This document shows, piece by piece, positions 22,828-35,777 of a stretch of DNA of 64,000 nucleotides. The notes under the pieces are model-generated. The model did no database searches, had not been told where the DNA came from, and saw nothing but the letters and a program-made list of their open reading frames with translations. Made by a program: the position numbers and the translations under genes. This DNA is from Acanthochlamys bracteata (taxonomy: Eukaryota; Streptophyta; Magnoliopsida; Pandanales; Velloziaceae), in NCBI GenBank assembly GCA_019914995.1, contig CM034126.1, positions 12,281,001-12,345,000 of the forward strand. Direction: 5' to 3'. The number at the start of each line of letters is the position of its first letter. Position 1 is the first letter of the stretch.

Positions 22828-25800
22828 CAAAATGTTCTGTTAACCTGAAAATATATTGTAAATAGCAGTCTTATATATAACAAAATATCCGTCTCCTTCT
22901 TCTTCTCATCTTCGCAGAGCAGCCGATTAAGAGGATACTGAAAAATGTTTATAAAAAAGAGTTTGTTTTTTTTTTTAATTAGAAAATTTTAAAATATACA
23001 CTTACCTACTTAGGCTACGGGGTATACGTAGGTTACTGCAGAACATTGTAAACACTGTTTTCTTGTTTGGATCGCATCAGACCTCTGGATCCGGTGTTTC
23101 ATGGTTTTAAAAGCAGTCAAACTGTTCTTGTTCTGTTCACACATTTTACTGAATCATAATCAGCAGCCAAATCAAGTTTGTTGTTTCATTGCACTTAAAT
23201 CAGGTAGAGAGCAGAAGCGCACAGTCTCTACTGGCACTCTCGTTCAACTTGATATTTGTTTTCTTTCTCAAACATAATAACAAACAGCTGGTCACCATCG
23301 GCCAACCCATCACTGTACAGTACTGTTCCGCAATTTAAAATTTTCATGTCTGACTGTATGTTGCATCGACAGTAATCAGTCCGGTTGACCTCCGCCAACC
23401 CTACAAACTATTGTCCTCTAAGATTTCATTGTCTCCTGTTGATGGCGACTGCATTCGTCCTGCCTTGTTTTTTCCATTCATTCATGCTTTCCTTCTTTTC
23501 TTTTACCTTTCTGTGGTACCACCATTAACCATTCTTTACAAATTTGTCTTTTCTTTTTTTTGAGGTTATACTAAAAATACATGTATGTTTGAGTACCCTA
23601 TCACGTACAATTTGTTGGATTTTAAGGCACATTAAATACACGTACTCGGAATGAATACTTGAAAGTTTATCATCGATGTTAACTTAAAAAACAGTTTTTT
23701 AAGAAAACATTTCGATGACAATTATAATGTTTTCTGCAATTCTTTTAAGAAAAATTATTGTTCTAATTTAATAGGCGTGCGACAATGATCAATTATTGAA
23801 ATCTGACAATCTTAATGATGTAGTCAAAGCAAGGTCAAAATGGGAACCACCTCTAAAGATTAAAGTAAAATGCCAAATCCATGATTAACTAACTACTAAT
23901 CATTTTTTCTTTTGACATAACGAACATGCGAATAACATTATTAAAAAAAAAAAGGAAAACCATGTCTTCCATTATAAACTCTAAATGACTTCTTTAATTT
24001 AGGTGCTTGTGTACTTAAAATAGACTGATGCAATTCATTAGCTTACGAAAACGGAAAACCTTGCAGCTTAATATATATAGAAGAGATTTGGTAGGAATCT
24101 CTTCAATGGTTACCTCCCAGAACGGAAGCCAAGGCGCAGGTTTCTCATCAATCTCCGGAAGTGGATATGCTGCTACACGTAAGCCTGTTGGAATTTTGAA
24201 ACAGCGGCATGCCGTCCGACCATGGCCCTTGTTACGTGCACTACCGATTGCTTACTGTTATGCCATACGGCTAAACGGATATTCGAAATATTTGAAAATA
24301 CTTACGAAAACTAATTTTTTTATTTCAAATACTAAAATTTTTTATAAAATAAATTTTATTTAAAAAATAATATAAATACATAATAAATACATCACGATAT
24401 AATTTTTTTTAAAAATATAAAATAATAAATTAAAATTAAAATTAATTGAAAAACACTCAGAACATCACCATAGTTGTTAAGAAACTGTCGGTAAAAGCTA
24501 AATAATGCATTTTTGATGAAAGTTGGACGGGAAATTAAACAATGTTCTAATCCAGAAAAGTCTAATTGCCTGCTTAGCTTATTCAGATTATTTTTAATCT
24601 ATTATATTTGATGACCGTAGATTCTAATATTTTGATGACTTTAATTACTTCAAAATACCTTAAATATATTGCTAGTTTAGTTCTCAACTATTTAGAAAAT
24701 AATGTCTACTGTTAGTTAAGCAGTTAGTTAGATAACAAATTAATAATGGCTGCTAACTAATAAGGGTAATATGTAGATAGATGACTTATGCACAGACAGA
24801 CTTGAAACTTTTATAAGTAATTAAATCATGAAACGCAGGTTCTAATTATTAAACAAGTCAAAATTCCTTCTCTTTTCGAAAGAAGAAAACGAAAACAAAT
24901 TCAACAAACCTAATAACAGCGACATATACCAAATTAGAATAGAACAATTAACTATAGAGTACTTGAAATGAAATATTCATGATTTCCATGTCAGGACATG
25001 GTAATTAGTTTGGGTATTGGTAGACAAGTTTTATCCCCATGAAAGAAATATTTTAATGCATAATTACTCTCAAAAGAACGAAGGAACTACGATTAATGCC
25101 TAACTAATTATTGTTATCAAACATTGTTAAAACGTAACCTAGCATTTCTAGTATTTCGAACACTGTCTCTCTTTACCTAACAACTTTGCTCATCTTCAAA
25201 TTGAACATTATGTGGACTTCATAATGATGATAGAGAGTTGAGATGTTGATCAAGATATTTGACTGCAATGCATAGCATTATGACGTCATTTAATAGTGCT
25301 TATCAGTATTTATTATTATTTATTTTATTTTAAATAAAATTTTGATAGTATTTAAAATTTTTAAAATTTTATTTATTATTATTATTTATTAAGTAAAAAT
25401 AAATTTTAAAAGCTCTAAAATTAAACTTTTTAATAAAGTTTTTTATTGTTTAAAGAGCCCCAAATATTTCCAACTACTCTTCAAAAATAATTTTATTTAA
25501 CTCAAATTAGCTAATTATATGTCTACGTTTCAGTAATACATATAAATAAAATTTATCAAAAAATTTAGTAACATATTATTTATCTATATCTTTTTAATTT
25601 TAAAAAAACTAAGTACTAAAAAGATTTTATTAATTTTTTAATAAATAAATAGATTTGAAAAGCACTTTAACAATTAATGCTAAACATGCACATAATTTTT
25701 ATTAGAAAGTCAATAGGTTTGTGCTTGTGTGACGTTACGGATTAGGACTGCGGATTTCATGACACACAATGATTAAATAAATTTAATTTTAAAGAAAATA

Positions 25801-26847
25801 AACTTATTTTAAAGAAAATTTAATTTTTTAAATAAATTTAAAATATGAAAATAAAAATTAGAAAAATTTAATAAAAAATAAGTTTTATTAAGAAAATTCT
25901 TTAAATTATTTATTATTTTGTATTAAAAGTGTTTAAAAAAATGATATTAATAAATTAGTAACGTACTAGTAACAATCATGTAAAACTTTTGCTTTGAAAT
26001 GGACCTGTACCTGACTCCGCCTAACTATATAACACAGTATTAAATTAATTTATCATCCAATTTCAAACTCTTCTGTATAACAACTTCAAAGGGTTGAAGT
26101 TCCACAAAATAAATGAGATATCATATTTAGTGCGCATTTTAGTTATACAAAATCAATTTTTTTGAGATTAAGCTTTGTAAAAGTAAAATGTAATAAAAAA
26201 TAATATAAAACTAAATTTTTAAATAGTAGCAAAATTATATAAACGTAAATTTAAAGAGAAATAAATTTTAGCATAAAAATATAAGTATTATTCAAAATGA
26301 TAATTAAAATATTATAAATAATAAATTTTAAAATCAAGAATGAAAAAATAAAATTGTTTACAATTAGAATTAATCTTAAATATATCGAGTTATGAAAGAA
26401 TTGTCGATGGGTAACTCTTACTGGTACATAATCCTTTTTTTTTTATTTATAAAAGAGAGTGACCAATTAACTTCACTTGACTCAACATCTTAACTCGGGT
26501 TAACTCTTACTGGTCTCGAAAACAACAAAACATATAAACCTCACTCAGAATAAAACCATTCCTGATTTTGTGGTCCCGGGAAAACCCCTACAGCAGGGAG
26601 CGATACGGCGGCCCATTTTGTATTCAGATCCCACTGTTTTGACTGAATCAATCAGTCAAACTCAAAACTATCTCTTTAACACGTTTATCCCACACTCCTT
26701 TCATGGAAAAGAAATTCAAATTTAATTAAAACAAACATAAACTAGTTCCCAAATTCCATCAATTTTTACAGGAATTATCAGTTTCAGAAAGTAAAAAGAT
26801 AATTTAATGCTACATTATCCTACACAACGCTGTTGATTGATTGATGT
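22828..26847. other. AT-rich intergenic region between RBL and GH3.1
   Basis: Four kilobases without a recognisable gene. It contains one family A miniature copy (24290-24470), several AT-rich stretches around 25300-26000 that resemble eroded copies, and a GC-richer island at 24060-24260. 26400-26847 is the probable 3' flank of GH3.1. Confidence 0.45.
24290..24470 (-). repeat. AT-rich miniature element, family A copy (diverged)
   Basis: It carries AAAATTTTTTATAAAATAAA near one end, an AATACATAATAAATACAT middle and ends in AAAAACACTCAG, like the GAAAACGCTCAGG end of the copy at 33835. Boundaries are approximate. Confidence 0.4.
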
Positions 26848-29040
26848 TCAGTTTGCTGATGACCGGTGAGGTTTCCACGTAGGCAAACCGGAGCTGAAAT
26901 GGCTAGACACAACCTTGGAATCGAGCAACTCGATGATCGGCGGGAAGCTAACACACCTTGGAACTTTATACTGATTTATTGAAGCACCGCGTGATATCGC
27001 ATAATCCATCAATTCCTCGAACGTTCCTTGTTTGACAATCCTAATCTCCAGCGGCCCAATCGAACCGTCTGCAACACGACTCTGCCTGTAAACTGCGTTC
27101 AAAGATTCTTCTATTTCTAAGCAACAGTTTTCAATCACCTCCGCTGGCGGCAGCGATTGTTCTCCGTTGCGTGAAAGAAGTTCCCAGTAGATCACGTAGT
27201 GGCCTGGGATTGTTTTAGTGCATGCCATGCTAGTGTACTCTGCTACGGCGGTGTTGTATGGTTCGAGTAGCTCTGAAGCTGTAGCTACCGCTGCTTGCAG
27301 CTCTGCTTCATCGGTTTTATCGGATTCGATACTTAGTAACACGTTCTTCCGCCGCACGAAACGAAACTGCGGGGCGGCGTTATGGAATCCAGTCACTTGA
27401 AGAACATCTCCGACTTTGTAACGATACAGTCCGGCATAGGTTGTGATTACTAGCTCGTACTTCTTGCCGACTTCTACGTCTGCGAGCTCGACGAGTACGT
27501 TTGCATCTGTTGTTGAAATTCCGGTAGGGTCGTGGGGGATGAACTCAAAGTAACCCATGTTAGGCATGATTGTGTAAGAAACTTCAGATGGCTTACACAC
27601 GGGACGAAGGTTGAGTCCGAAGTAACACTCCGACGAAGCGTACATAGTGCACGCCATCGGTAAGCCGCCGCTGTAGTGTTCGAGTGTCGGTATGTACTGA
27701 GCCATTGCTCCGGTAACAATCACGTCCAGGTATTTGGTGTTTGGCCAAATCCTTGTTATAATACTGGCCCACTCGTTCTTCGAGCACTCCGATATAATAA
27801 ACTCGGCGAGCTCCTTGTTCGGTTTCAGCAACTCTTCGACGGCTTCACGAATAGAAGAATCCGTAACAGCAGGGTTGAGTTCACCGGAAGCGATATCATC
27901 GGCAAGCCTGCTCCAGTGAACCTGAAGGAAACGGATAGCACGTAGGAGACCGGAGGCAAAAACGGCGCCGACACGAAGGACTTCATGTCGATAGAGTAAG
28001 CCACAAAGCATCTGAGCGTACATGCTCTGAAACGCGTCGGCGCAGAGGATGGCGGCTGTCGGGCTTGTGTAGACGTTGTAAGGATCAAATGGTCGTGAAC
28101 GGAACTGCTGGCTCTTGTAGTAGCTCGTCAGCACCGGCCTTGCCGTAAGTCCTCCGGCGGTTTTGGTCTCTGACTTTACGAAGAGAAAGTAGAGACCTTT
28201 TCCTTTGTCTAACCCTGGCACGTACCTGTGATTAATGTTGCACATACATACATTAAATTCTTGAATTTCTGAAAATTCTTGATATGATCAATCATTGTTA
28301 GTGAGCTGTTACTCACAAGTTCATGACAGGCATGAGAAGGCTGTAGAGCAACTGCCGGCGATCGAGTTCTTCGGTGATCGTCGGCATTAATTTTCTTTCA
28401 CCGGCAGATGTACCAGAGCTGAAAAAAGAAAAGAAAAAAACTAAGAAGTTTTACAAATAAAAATTATTGTAAAGAATAAAATAAGTTGCAGGTCAATGAA
28501 TGCATTCAATCATTCAGCAGAATTCCCAATGAATTTGTTAAAAAATCTACAACTTGGGAGCATGATTGATCAATAATAAAAACACAATCAAAATCTGATC
28601 AGTTGTTACGCTGCCAAGCGCTTAGCTGTCGGAAAGTTATAGGAGTAAATTAACAGTGATAATTTAGATAAAACCAAAATTATTAAACTATTTACGAATT
28701 AAAATGTATTAATTAATTACCTAGTAAGAAATTCAGAGATAGGGTGCGCAGAGAGAATTGGAGACCGATCACCGTCGGCGATGCGTTGAATCTCCGGCTT
28801 CAAATCTTCGTAAGTAACAACAGGTATTTTAGCCTTGAACGTTTTACGGTCTGTGGCTCCGTTAAGTCCGTAACGCCGTAAGTACTCCGTCTGACCGTTC
28901 CGTCCAAGAATCTCAGTTAACACTCTCTTCTGCACAGCATCAGTAGTTGCGGTCATCTCATCGATGAATCTCAGCTTCTCAGCATCCTTCTCGCATGCCG
29001 CCGGACCCAGTCTTATCTCCGCTACCGCCTCCGAACCCAT
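26848..29040 (-). CDS. GH3.1: Indole-3-acetic acid-amido synthetase, GH3.1 type
   Basis: Three exons, 28721-29040, 28317-28418 and 26848-28225; 1800 bases, 599 residues, the usual GH3 length and intron pattern. The start is the ATG of [15 protein letters not shown]3 group II enzymes join IAA to aspartate or other amino acids through an adenylate, removing active auxin in the cytosol. Nucleotide-binding motifs are intact: SSGTSAGE (residues 107-114), YASSECYF (336-343) and [16 protein letters not shown]. The C-terminal block [20 protein letters not shown] and VPRCVSF matches the GH3.1 clade more closely than GH3.5, GH3.6 or GH3.17, by recalled sequence rather than a tree. Auxin induction is likely, given the AuxRE-like words upstream. 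No defects are seen. Confidence 0.94.
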
Positions 29041-29183
29041 ATCAACAAATTCTTTTGTCAATTTGAGGTAAAATTGAATTAAAAAAAGAAAGGATGCTTT
29101 ATAGAAGTAGTAATTGGTTGTCGAAATAGTGGTAATGAAGAGAGGAGATGGTGATGAATGAAGAGAAGGGGAGTAAACGAGGG

Positions 29184-29191
29184 TTTATATA
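29184..29191 (-). promoter_or_regulatory. TATA box of GH3.1
   Basis: The minus strand reads TATATAAA (in the context CCTATATAAACCC), 144-151 bases upstream of the GH3.1 ATG. A G/C-rich promoter stretch lies just beyond it. This is the clearest TATA box in the window. Confidence 0.75.
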
Positions 29192-29247
29192 GGAGAAGAA
29201 GAAGCCCATGCAAATAAAACGTTTGGAGCGCACGGGCGGGGAGGGAG

Positions 29248-29269
29248 TGTCTGGTGTATCGCGTGTCGG
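29248..29269 (+). promoter_or_regulatory. Pair of AuxRE-like elements in the GH3.1 promoter
   Basis: TGTCTG (29248-29253) and TGTCGG (29264-29269) form a direct repeat with 10 bases between them. They lie about 60-85 bases beyond the TATA box. TGTCTC/TGTCGG are the established binding words of auxin response factors, and GH3 genes are classic early auxin targets. TGTCGG is the higher-affinity form in published ARF work. Function here is inferred. Confidence 0.55.
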
Positions 29270-29300
29270 GGAAGAGAGGGTACATGTGGGTCCTAGTTAG

Positions 29301-29396
29301 TGACGTCGTGGTCGTAGGTTTCGCCGGCAAGTGGGACCCGGTTGCCGGCCACGTAGGAACGCGCCAGGTCTGCTGACCAATGAGGTCCAGCACGTG
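29301..29396. promoter_or_regulatory. Upstream GH3.1 promoter cluster: TGACGTC, CCAAT and G-box words
   Basis: TGACGTCG at 29301-29308 is a bZIP/TGA-type word, CCAAT is at 29377-29381, and CACGTG (G-box) is at 29391-29396. bZIP and G-box words near AuxREs are known in GH3 promoters, for example soybean GH3. Each word is short, so only the cluster carries weight. Confidence 0.4.
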
Positions 29397-29506
29397 TAGG
29401 AATGGAAGGGAACGTGATGGTCCAGGATAAGGATACAATTATTCTTGAGGATAATTTATCCGAGAGCTGTTAGGTTCTAAAATTTCTAAAATAAAAACGA
29501 CAGTGT

Positions 29507-29528
29507 TATATATATATATATATATATA
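29507..29528. repeat. (TA)11 microsatellite
   Basis: Uninterrupted TA dinucleotides about 470 bases upstream of the GH3.1 start codon. Confidence 0.9.
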
Positions 29529-30284
29529 TTAGAATTACAGTTCATTTCATTCTAACAAATTTTTTTATTTTATTTTTTAATAATATTATACAGAATTTAT
29601 TAAAATTTTAAAAAATATAAAAAATTTTTAATCGTAAATATGTTTTTATTTTTAAAAATAAAAAATTATTTTTAAAATAAGATAAAAATACTTAAATTTA
29701 GAAAAATTTTATTTTAAAATTATTTCAAAAACGTGCCATAACATGTTAGGAAACTACCGTATTGCATATTGCATATGTGGTATAACAAACGGGTGTTAAA
29801 AAAAAGTTCATGGTCATTTGTCAGTAAGGGCGTGTTTACTGAAAGTCACTTTAAAAAATAAAATTAAAAATTAAAAATATTTAATAAAAAGTAAAATGTT
29901 ATATTAATTTAATATTTATAATAAATTTTAAAATTAAATTTTTTTAAACAAATTTATTAATAAATTTTTTTAATTATATATATATTTTATATTAAAAATA
30001 AATTTAAAGAAAGTGAATTTGAAGTGTTGGTCTCAAAGCTTCCATGCTGCATGAGTTAATGTGTTGTTAATTTCCAATTATTGAGAATTTATTAAAGGTG
30101 TTCCCTTTGTTGAAGCAATGAATGGGAAATTGACAAATGAATAGAGGTTTTTTTTCTATTGATTTAAAATGGATGCATTTAATTTGTATACATCTTATGA
30201 GACAATAATGCATTGTTTTGCTTTTCAATTTTCAAAAAAATGTTGGCTAAAAGTTCCTTCTAATGAACTAATAGACGTGCATTA

Positions 30285-30490
30285 AGTGCATGCTTGGAAG
30301 TACTTTTTAAATATTTTTCCATTTTTATTTCATTTTATTAAATTTTTAAAAAAATTTTGTAATGTATAAAATTTTAAAAAATTTAAATATATAGTACGTT
30401 ATAGATTTATTCATACATAATTGTTATTTTTCAACTAAAAAATTAAATTCAACAAATTCTTTTTTAAAAACAGTATGGTTTTTAAGCAAC
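30285..30490 (+). repeat. AT-rich miniature element, probable diverged family A copy
   Basis: AAGTACTTTTTAAATATTTT opens it. A TTTTGTAATGTATAAAATTT middle and a TTTTTAAGCAACC end parallel the copies at 10745 and 36105. It is strongly diverged. Confidence 0.35.
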
Positions 30491-31855
30491 CACAAACTAC
30501 CTCTAATTCCTTGATATTTTTTAGACAATAGAACATTATTCAAGTAGAACGTGGATATTTAAACAATGCTAATGGTCACAATCAGAAAACAAATAGAGCC
30601 GTCTCAGAAAACTAATTTGGCACCTTAGAGTTTTTTTTTTTTCACAATACAATACCGCAATACGTGTAGGATAAAATGCAAACTAGTCATAGCTAAATAT
30701 GTTAGAAATATGATAATGTGCACGAACGAAAAATAAAATAATAAAATATTTAGTATACATTAAAATTTTACAATCCAAGTTAAAATTATTAAAGATAAAT
30801 AAAGCAATCATATAAATACAAAGATATATGTGGAAAAAAATCTACGGTGGTATGATCATACATAAAAAAATATCACTATGCGATGATATTACAATATATG
30901 CTTACAATTTTACTTTCTTACTTGCATTTTTATTCCTTTTAAATTCCACACATTTAGGAATATATATATATATATGATGTAAGAAAATTCTTTAATAACT
31001 AATCCACTAAATAACTAATTTTTCAAAATAATTCTTCGGCTTGGTAATCACATCTTTGGTATTGATCTTTTGACATAATTTTTTATGATAGTTAGAATAA
31101 AGTTTGATATAATTTTTTCATATATTTGAACATAATTTTCTCATAATTTAGACATAACTATTATAGTAGTTATTTATAGACCGCTTGATTAAAAATTCAT
31201 TAAAATATTTTTATATTCAACAAAACATACGAAGATATCATGCGAATATTTTGCTTCAAATTTTCACGGCATCATCTAACCGAACACAATGTCATAGTCA
31301 TAGACGACGACTAAAACCTTAATTATGATAACGTACTTAAGATAGGGGGCCAAAAAATTTAAGTGACAAACTAGGGATGATGTAACACTAATTAGCTTGT
31401 CACCAGCTGGTCAATGTATCTACTTGATGTCTACATATATAAATTGATTTTTTTCTTTTCTGAAAATGATAGCTTGCCAATCTATGATCACGTACGTATT
31501 CCTTCTTATAAGATTGCAAAGAATAGTACTAAGAAGTTGTGGCATGTTTTGCCTTCTATTGCTTGTAACTTATGCATGTATTACCAAAGCCAGGTTTGCT
31601 TTCCATGAAACTAATGGTTAGGCAAGAAGTAGAAACTTGTATGTTTACAACCTCTATTGGAAAATTTTGGCTTGAGAAGTAATGTAGAAGTCTCAAATTA
31701 ATTTCAAAGGTTTTTTATGGGATTGACTTTAGTTCCTTATATATGTTTGGCGAGCCATTTAATTGCGTCAAGCTAGAGTGATAGCGTGGAATTACATCAC
31801 TTGTATATTGTTAACGAATACTTGAAGTATTCAGCTACATTAAGGGCGTATTTCA

Positions 31856-32140
31856 ATCGTCCGTAATTTTATTTTCTCCCGCAAAATTTTGAGTTCCGAA
31901 CAGTTCATATATTTTAATTACATAAGAAATTCAGAACTCCACTTTCATATACAAAACTCTAGTTCCAACCTTTTTATATGCACACTTTCTAATACAACTA
32001 TATCTTTCAATTTTTAACGCACTTTCAAAATTTATTGAAACACAAATGCTGAACTCTATTTTCACTTTATTTTTCAAAAAATTTTATTTTCTATTTTTTA
32101 CTTTCACGAGACTCAATTACGGACATTTGAAACACACCCT
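31856..32140. mobile_element. Tourist-like (PIF/Harbinger-type) miniature element, family B
   Basis: The left end, GGGCGTATTTCAATCGTCCG, is the near-inverse of the right end, CGGACATTTGAAACACACCC. TAA stands directly outside both ends, fitting the 3-bp TWA target duplication of PIF/Harbinger elements. The interior is AT-rich and non-coding, about 285 bp. A second copy lies at 46548-46813 and a degraded one at 16975-17255. The good terminal match suggests it is younger than the other two. Confidence 0.75.
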
Positions 32141-33584
32141 AACAGTGTTATCTCATTAGTTACATGTGCCAGCTTACGCATGTATAATTTACGCCACTAG
32201 CTAGTGTCAAATATAAATGTGTATCCATTAAGTTTAGAAAATCAATTGAGATAATTAAAGATATGTGTATAATTAAAAGCATACCCATATTATTTATAGT
32301 AATTAGATCAATCAATCATATGAACCTAGAATATTGATATCAAAATTATTGTTGTTTGTCACACTCTTTGTCATCAAAAGTCTTAACGCCTATAGAAGGG
32401 GTAGTTCTTTTTCTTATATATGCTATTATATAGTACTATTGTTTTCATTTTAAATATATATGGCTAGCCTTCTAATATATATATATAACTATAATAACTA
32501 ATCATTCATAAAAAGCAATAATCGATTCCACCTAGAGATTAGTTTAATATAAGCTGATACATTACTGTAACATCAAACTGTGACATGAGAAATTAATAAC
32601 AAATGGAGTAATAACTAATTAACCATAAAATAAAGTCCAGTAGAAGCATGACTGCTTTGACAAAGGTTAATTAGTTATAATAATACCAACCCTAATCTTA
32701 ATGCTAATGACCAAAGACCAAACATGTCCACAAGTTAGGAAAACATTACAAACATAAACAAGTATTTATATATATATAATGCTCTTGAAGAAAATTCAAG
32801 CGCACTACTTAATTAAAGTTTTTGGTCAAAAAAGGTGCTTGATTCACAATTTGATCAATCACTATCACAAAAAAAAAATGATTTGTTGTGATTTTTCACT
32901 TTCACTTAAAAGGTAAATTTATTTTAAAAAATTTTTAAACATACATGTAATAATTTTATAATATACAATCTATCATGAAGTTTAATTTTATAAAAATCTA
33001 AAACCTAAATTTTTTTTATCTAAATAACATAATGGTCTGAGAATGATGGTCAAATAAAAAACATGCTAAATAATATAATAGATGGGTTAAGAAATTTGGC
33101 AAAAATTGAACCATTTATAGTCTCATATTGATTAGTTATTCGAAAGAATATAATATTTATATGCATAAGACGTTAACTTTTAAATAGTTTGCTAACTATT
33201 TTAGCATTATAAACTAATTCTATATCATGTATCTGAACATCATAAAATTCCAAGCAACCGTACTTATTTTTATTATTTGGTCCAAAGTATTTTTTTTTCA
33301 CTTTAACTAACATCATGAGATTATGTATAGTGGTGAAAATGAAAATTGAATATGAATAGTAAGAATTTCCACTTTTAGACAATGAATCATTCCAATAATG
33401 AAAAGTTAAAAAATGTACAAAGAGAAAAAGCAAAAAATCCTTCAAACATCTTTGCTTTGTCACGCTTTCAACTACTGGTCCTTTCTTAGCTACGTGCATG
33501 AATTTTCCTACAAAACATTGAACTTCATATTTAGGGAACTTCCTCCGATGAACGATAATAAGTGGGTATTTAGAAATAATTACG

Positions 33585-33795
33585 AAATAGAGTTTTTTAG
33601 AATAAAATATATTTTTATTTTTTTGAAAAATAAATTTTATTTTATTATTTTTAAAAAATAATAAAATGTGTACTAAAAAAATTTTGATTAAATTTTTTTA
33701 TATTATCTAAATTTTTAAATAATTTTTTATATATTTTATAAAATTTATATTAAAAAATTAAAAATTAAAAATTAAAGTTTTTTTTTTTTCAACGC
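33585..33795 (-). repeat. AT-rich miniature element, family A copy
   Basis: Contains AATAAAATATATTTTTATTT, then ATTTTTAAAAAATAATAAAA, then TATATTTTATAAAATTTATA, ending at TCAACGCAATGTC. It lies about 40 bases from a second copy in the same orientation. Confidence 0.5.
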
Positions 33796-33834
33796 AATGT
33801 CAAACGGGGCGTACTAGGGGACATTAAGAGTACT

Positions 33835-34050
33835 TATAAAATAAAATTTTTCTAAAATAGAAAATATTTTTATTATTTTTAAAAAATAAATTATATTTTT
33901 TTTATATTTAAAAATATAATAAAAAAATTTTACTGCGTAGAATTTTTTTATATTTTTTAAATTTTTAAATAAATTTTTTTAAAAATTTATAAAATACATA
34001 CTAAAAGATATGAAATAAAATTTAAAAAATTATTTATAGAAAACGCTCAG
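33835..34050 (-). repeat. AT-rich miniature element, family A copy
   Basis: One of the clearest copies: AGTACTTATAAAATAAAATT, AAATATTTTTATTATTTTTA, AAAAAAATTTTACTGCGTAG, AAATTTATAAAATACATACT and an end at AAAACGCTC. Together with the neighbour at 33585 it makes a head-to-tail pair. Confidence 0.55.
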
Positions 34051-34689
34051 GATCTTAATGTTCTTTGATCTATTCAAATGTACAAGCTTTTAAAAGCTTT
34101 AATCAGAAAGAGAAAAAAGTGAAACAAAAAAGTTCTAAAGATTTATTTATTTATTTTTAGATTGCTAGTTGAACTCTCACTAGTAGACTACCAAGATATT
34201 TCATTTTGATGACCAACTTTTTCTTTTATTAGCATCCCAAATTTGAAACATGTGGAACTATCGAATCAAAACCATAAAACAAGAATGCTATGCTTGCCAA
34301 TTATAACAAGTTCAAAAAACATGCAATCTTTTGAAATCTTTGTTCGTCAATATTGTTATAAAGTTGTTGAACTTGCTGATAAAGTTGAGTTTCTTTTGTT
34401 CTAAAGTTTTGTGAAAAAATTGTTCTTACTTAATCCAGCTATTGAGATGACTTTGAAATTTTGTGACCTTTCCTCTTGAGACCAAACAGTTCGAAGATAA
34501 AATAATTTATAAATTTAAAAATAAACTATTATAAAACAAAATTTATAAAAATAAAAATATATTTAAACAATGATCAACAATTCAGCGTTGCTTTTTGCTG
34601 ATTTGCTTGACTATTTCACTTGTCCCGAAATAAAAAAAATAAAATACAAAAAAAAAAAAGAAAGAACAAAAAAAATTAAATAATAATTT

Positions 34690-34865
34690 TTTTTTAAAAT
34701 TGAGTGTAATTTTTTGCTATTTCAAAAAATAAATCTTATTTTTATCTAAATAAATAATAAAATAGTGTAATATAAAATATTTTTAATATAAATTTATAAA
34801 TAAATATATAAAATATTATAAAATTATTTAAAATATAAAAAAATAGAATAGTGAGAAGTATCTAT
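34690..34865 (-). repeat. AT-rich miniature element, family A copy (diverged)
   Basis: It shows the order CAAAAAATAAATCTTATTTT, AAAATAGTGTAATATAAAAT, AATATAAATTTATAAATAAA. Ends are uncertain. Confidence 0.35.
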
Positions 34866-35777
34866 AACTAAAGGCGAACGACGCCTTCTCAATCTTTCAT
34901 TTGTAAAGTTTCAAACCTACATGCATTATGCTAACGTCCTGCATATGTAAATTACTGATCATGTTAAACTTAAAATATATATAATTTTACAGAATCTAGC
35001 TAGCTACTTGATATCTAACATATTTGCCATAGCTAGAAAAATTATAATATATAGTAGTGTGAGTTGTTAAGCTATTTAAGCAACTTCAAAACCTAAACTC
35101 TATAAAATTATATATGTTATGGATATAGCTCAACAACAATAATTTCTATATTCCACCTATATTTACATTTACAACTTAATAAATATTTGAGTAGCTTTTG
35201 ATTAATTTGTAATTAATATCGTGCTACTAATATGTAGTCCTAAGTAACGACAAAATTCTAAAAAAAGATTAAATTTTTATTTTGATTTAAATAAAAAGTT
35301 ATCAGTTTTTTTGGCTAAGATTCTTTTGTTGACATTAAAAATGCTACTACTTATTAATTATTGATTGTCGCAGAAAGGTTTACAATTAATCAATAAAGGA
35401 CGTTGACAATTTTAATTTGATGAATTACCAATTAATTAAGAAATGAAACTTTCATATTATTCTTGATATCTAATATATTAACAAAAGGAAAGGAAAAGAA
35501 AAAGAAGAAGATACTGGGCCACGACCGTTCAACGTAACTTTAATGGGTTACAAACATGGGCCTCGACCGGCCCATTCTCTCAGACACAAAGAAAAGCACC
35601 AGCAGAACAAAAGCTCCAGGGGAATATTTTTTTTTTTTGTTCTTTGAAAATGGTAAATTGTAATTTCAAATGTGCTTTAATATATAGCTAAAATAGACAC
35701 AAAAATACAAAATTGATAAGTATGGATATGATATATTTATATTTTAGTAAAACTTAAATATCTTCATTCCCTTTCAG

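Larger units (their letters stand above)
29530..35777. other. AT-rich intergenic region upstream of GH3.1
   Basis: About 6.2 kb with no recognisable gene. It holds several family A miniature elements (33585, 33835 and 34690 the clearest), one well-preserved family B element (31856-32140) and short TA repeats (for example near 30960 and 32480). The open frames at 31414-31608 and 33173-33661 are translations of AT-rich DNA without family resemblance. Confidence 0.45.

Noticed and set aside
33173-33661. Plus and minus frames of 82-108 codons in AT-rich DNA
   Set aside because: Low-complexity Phe/Ile/Lys-rich translations overlapping a family A miniature element.
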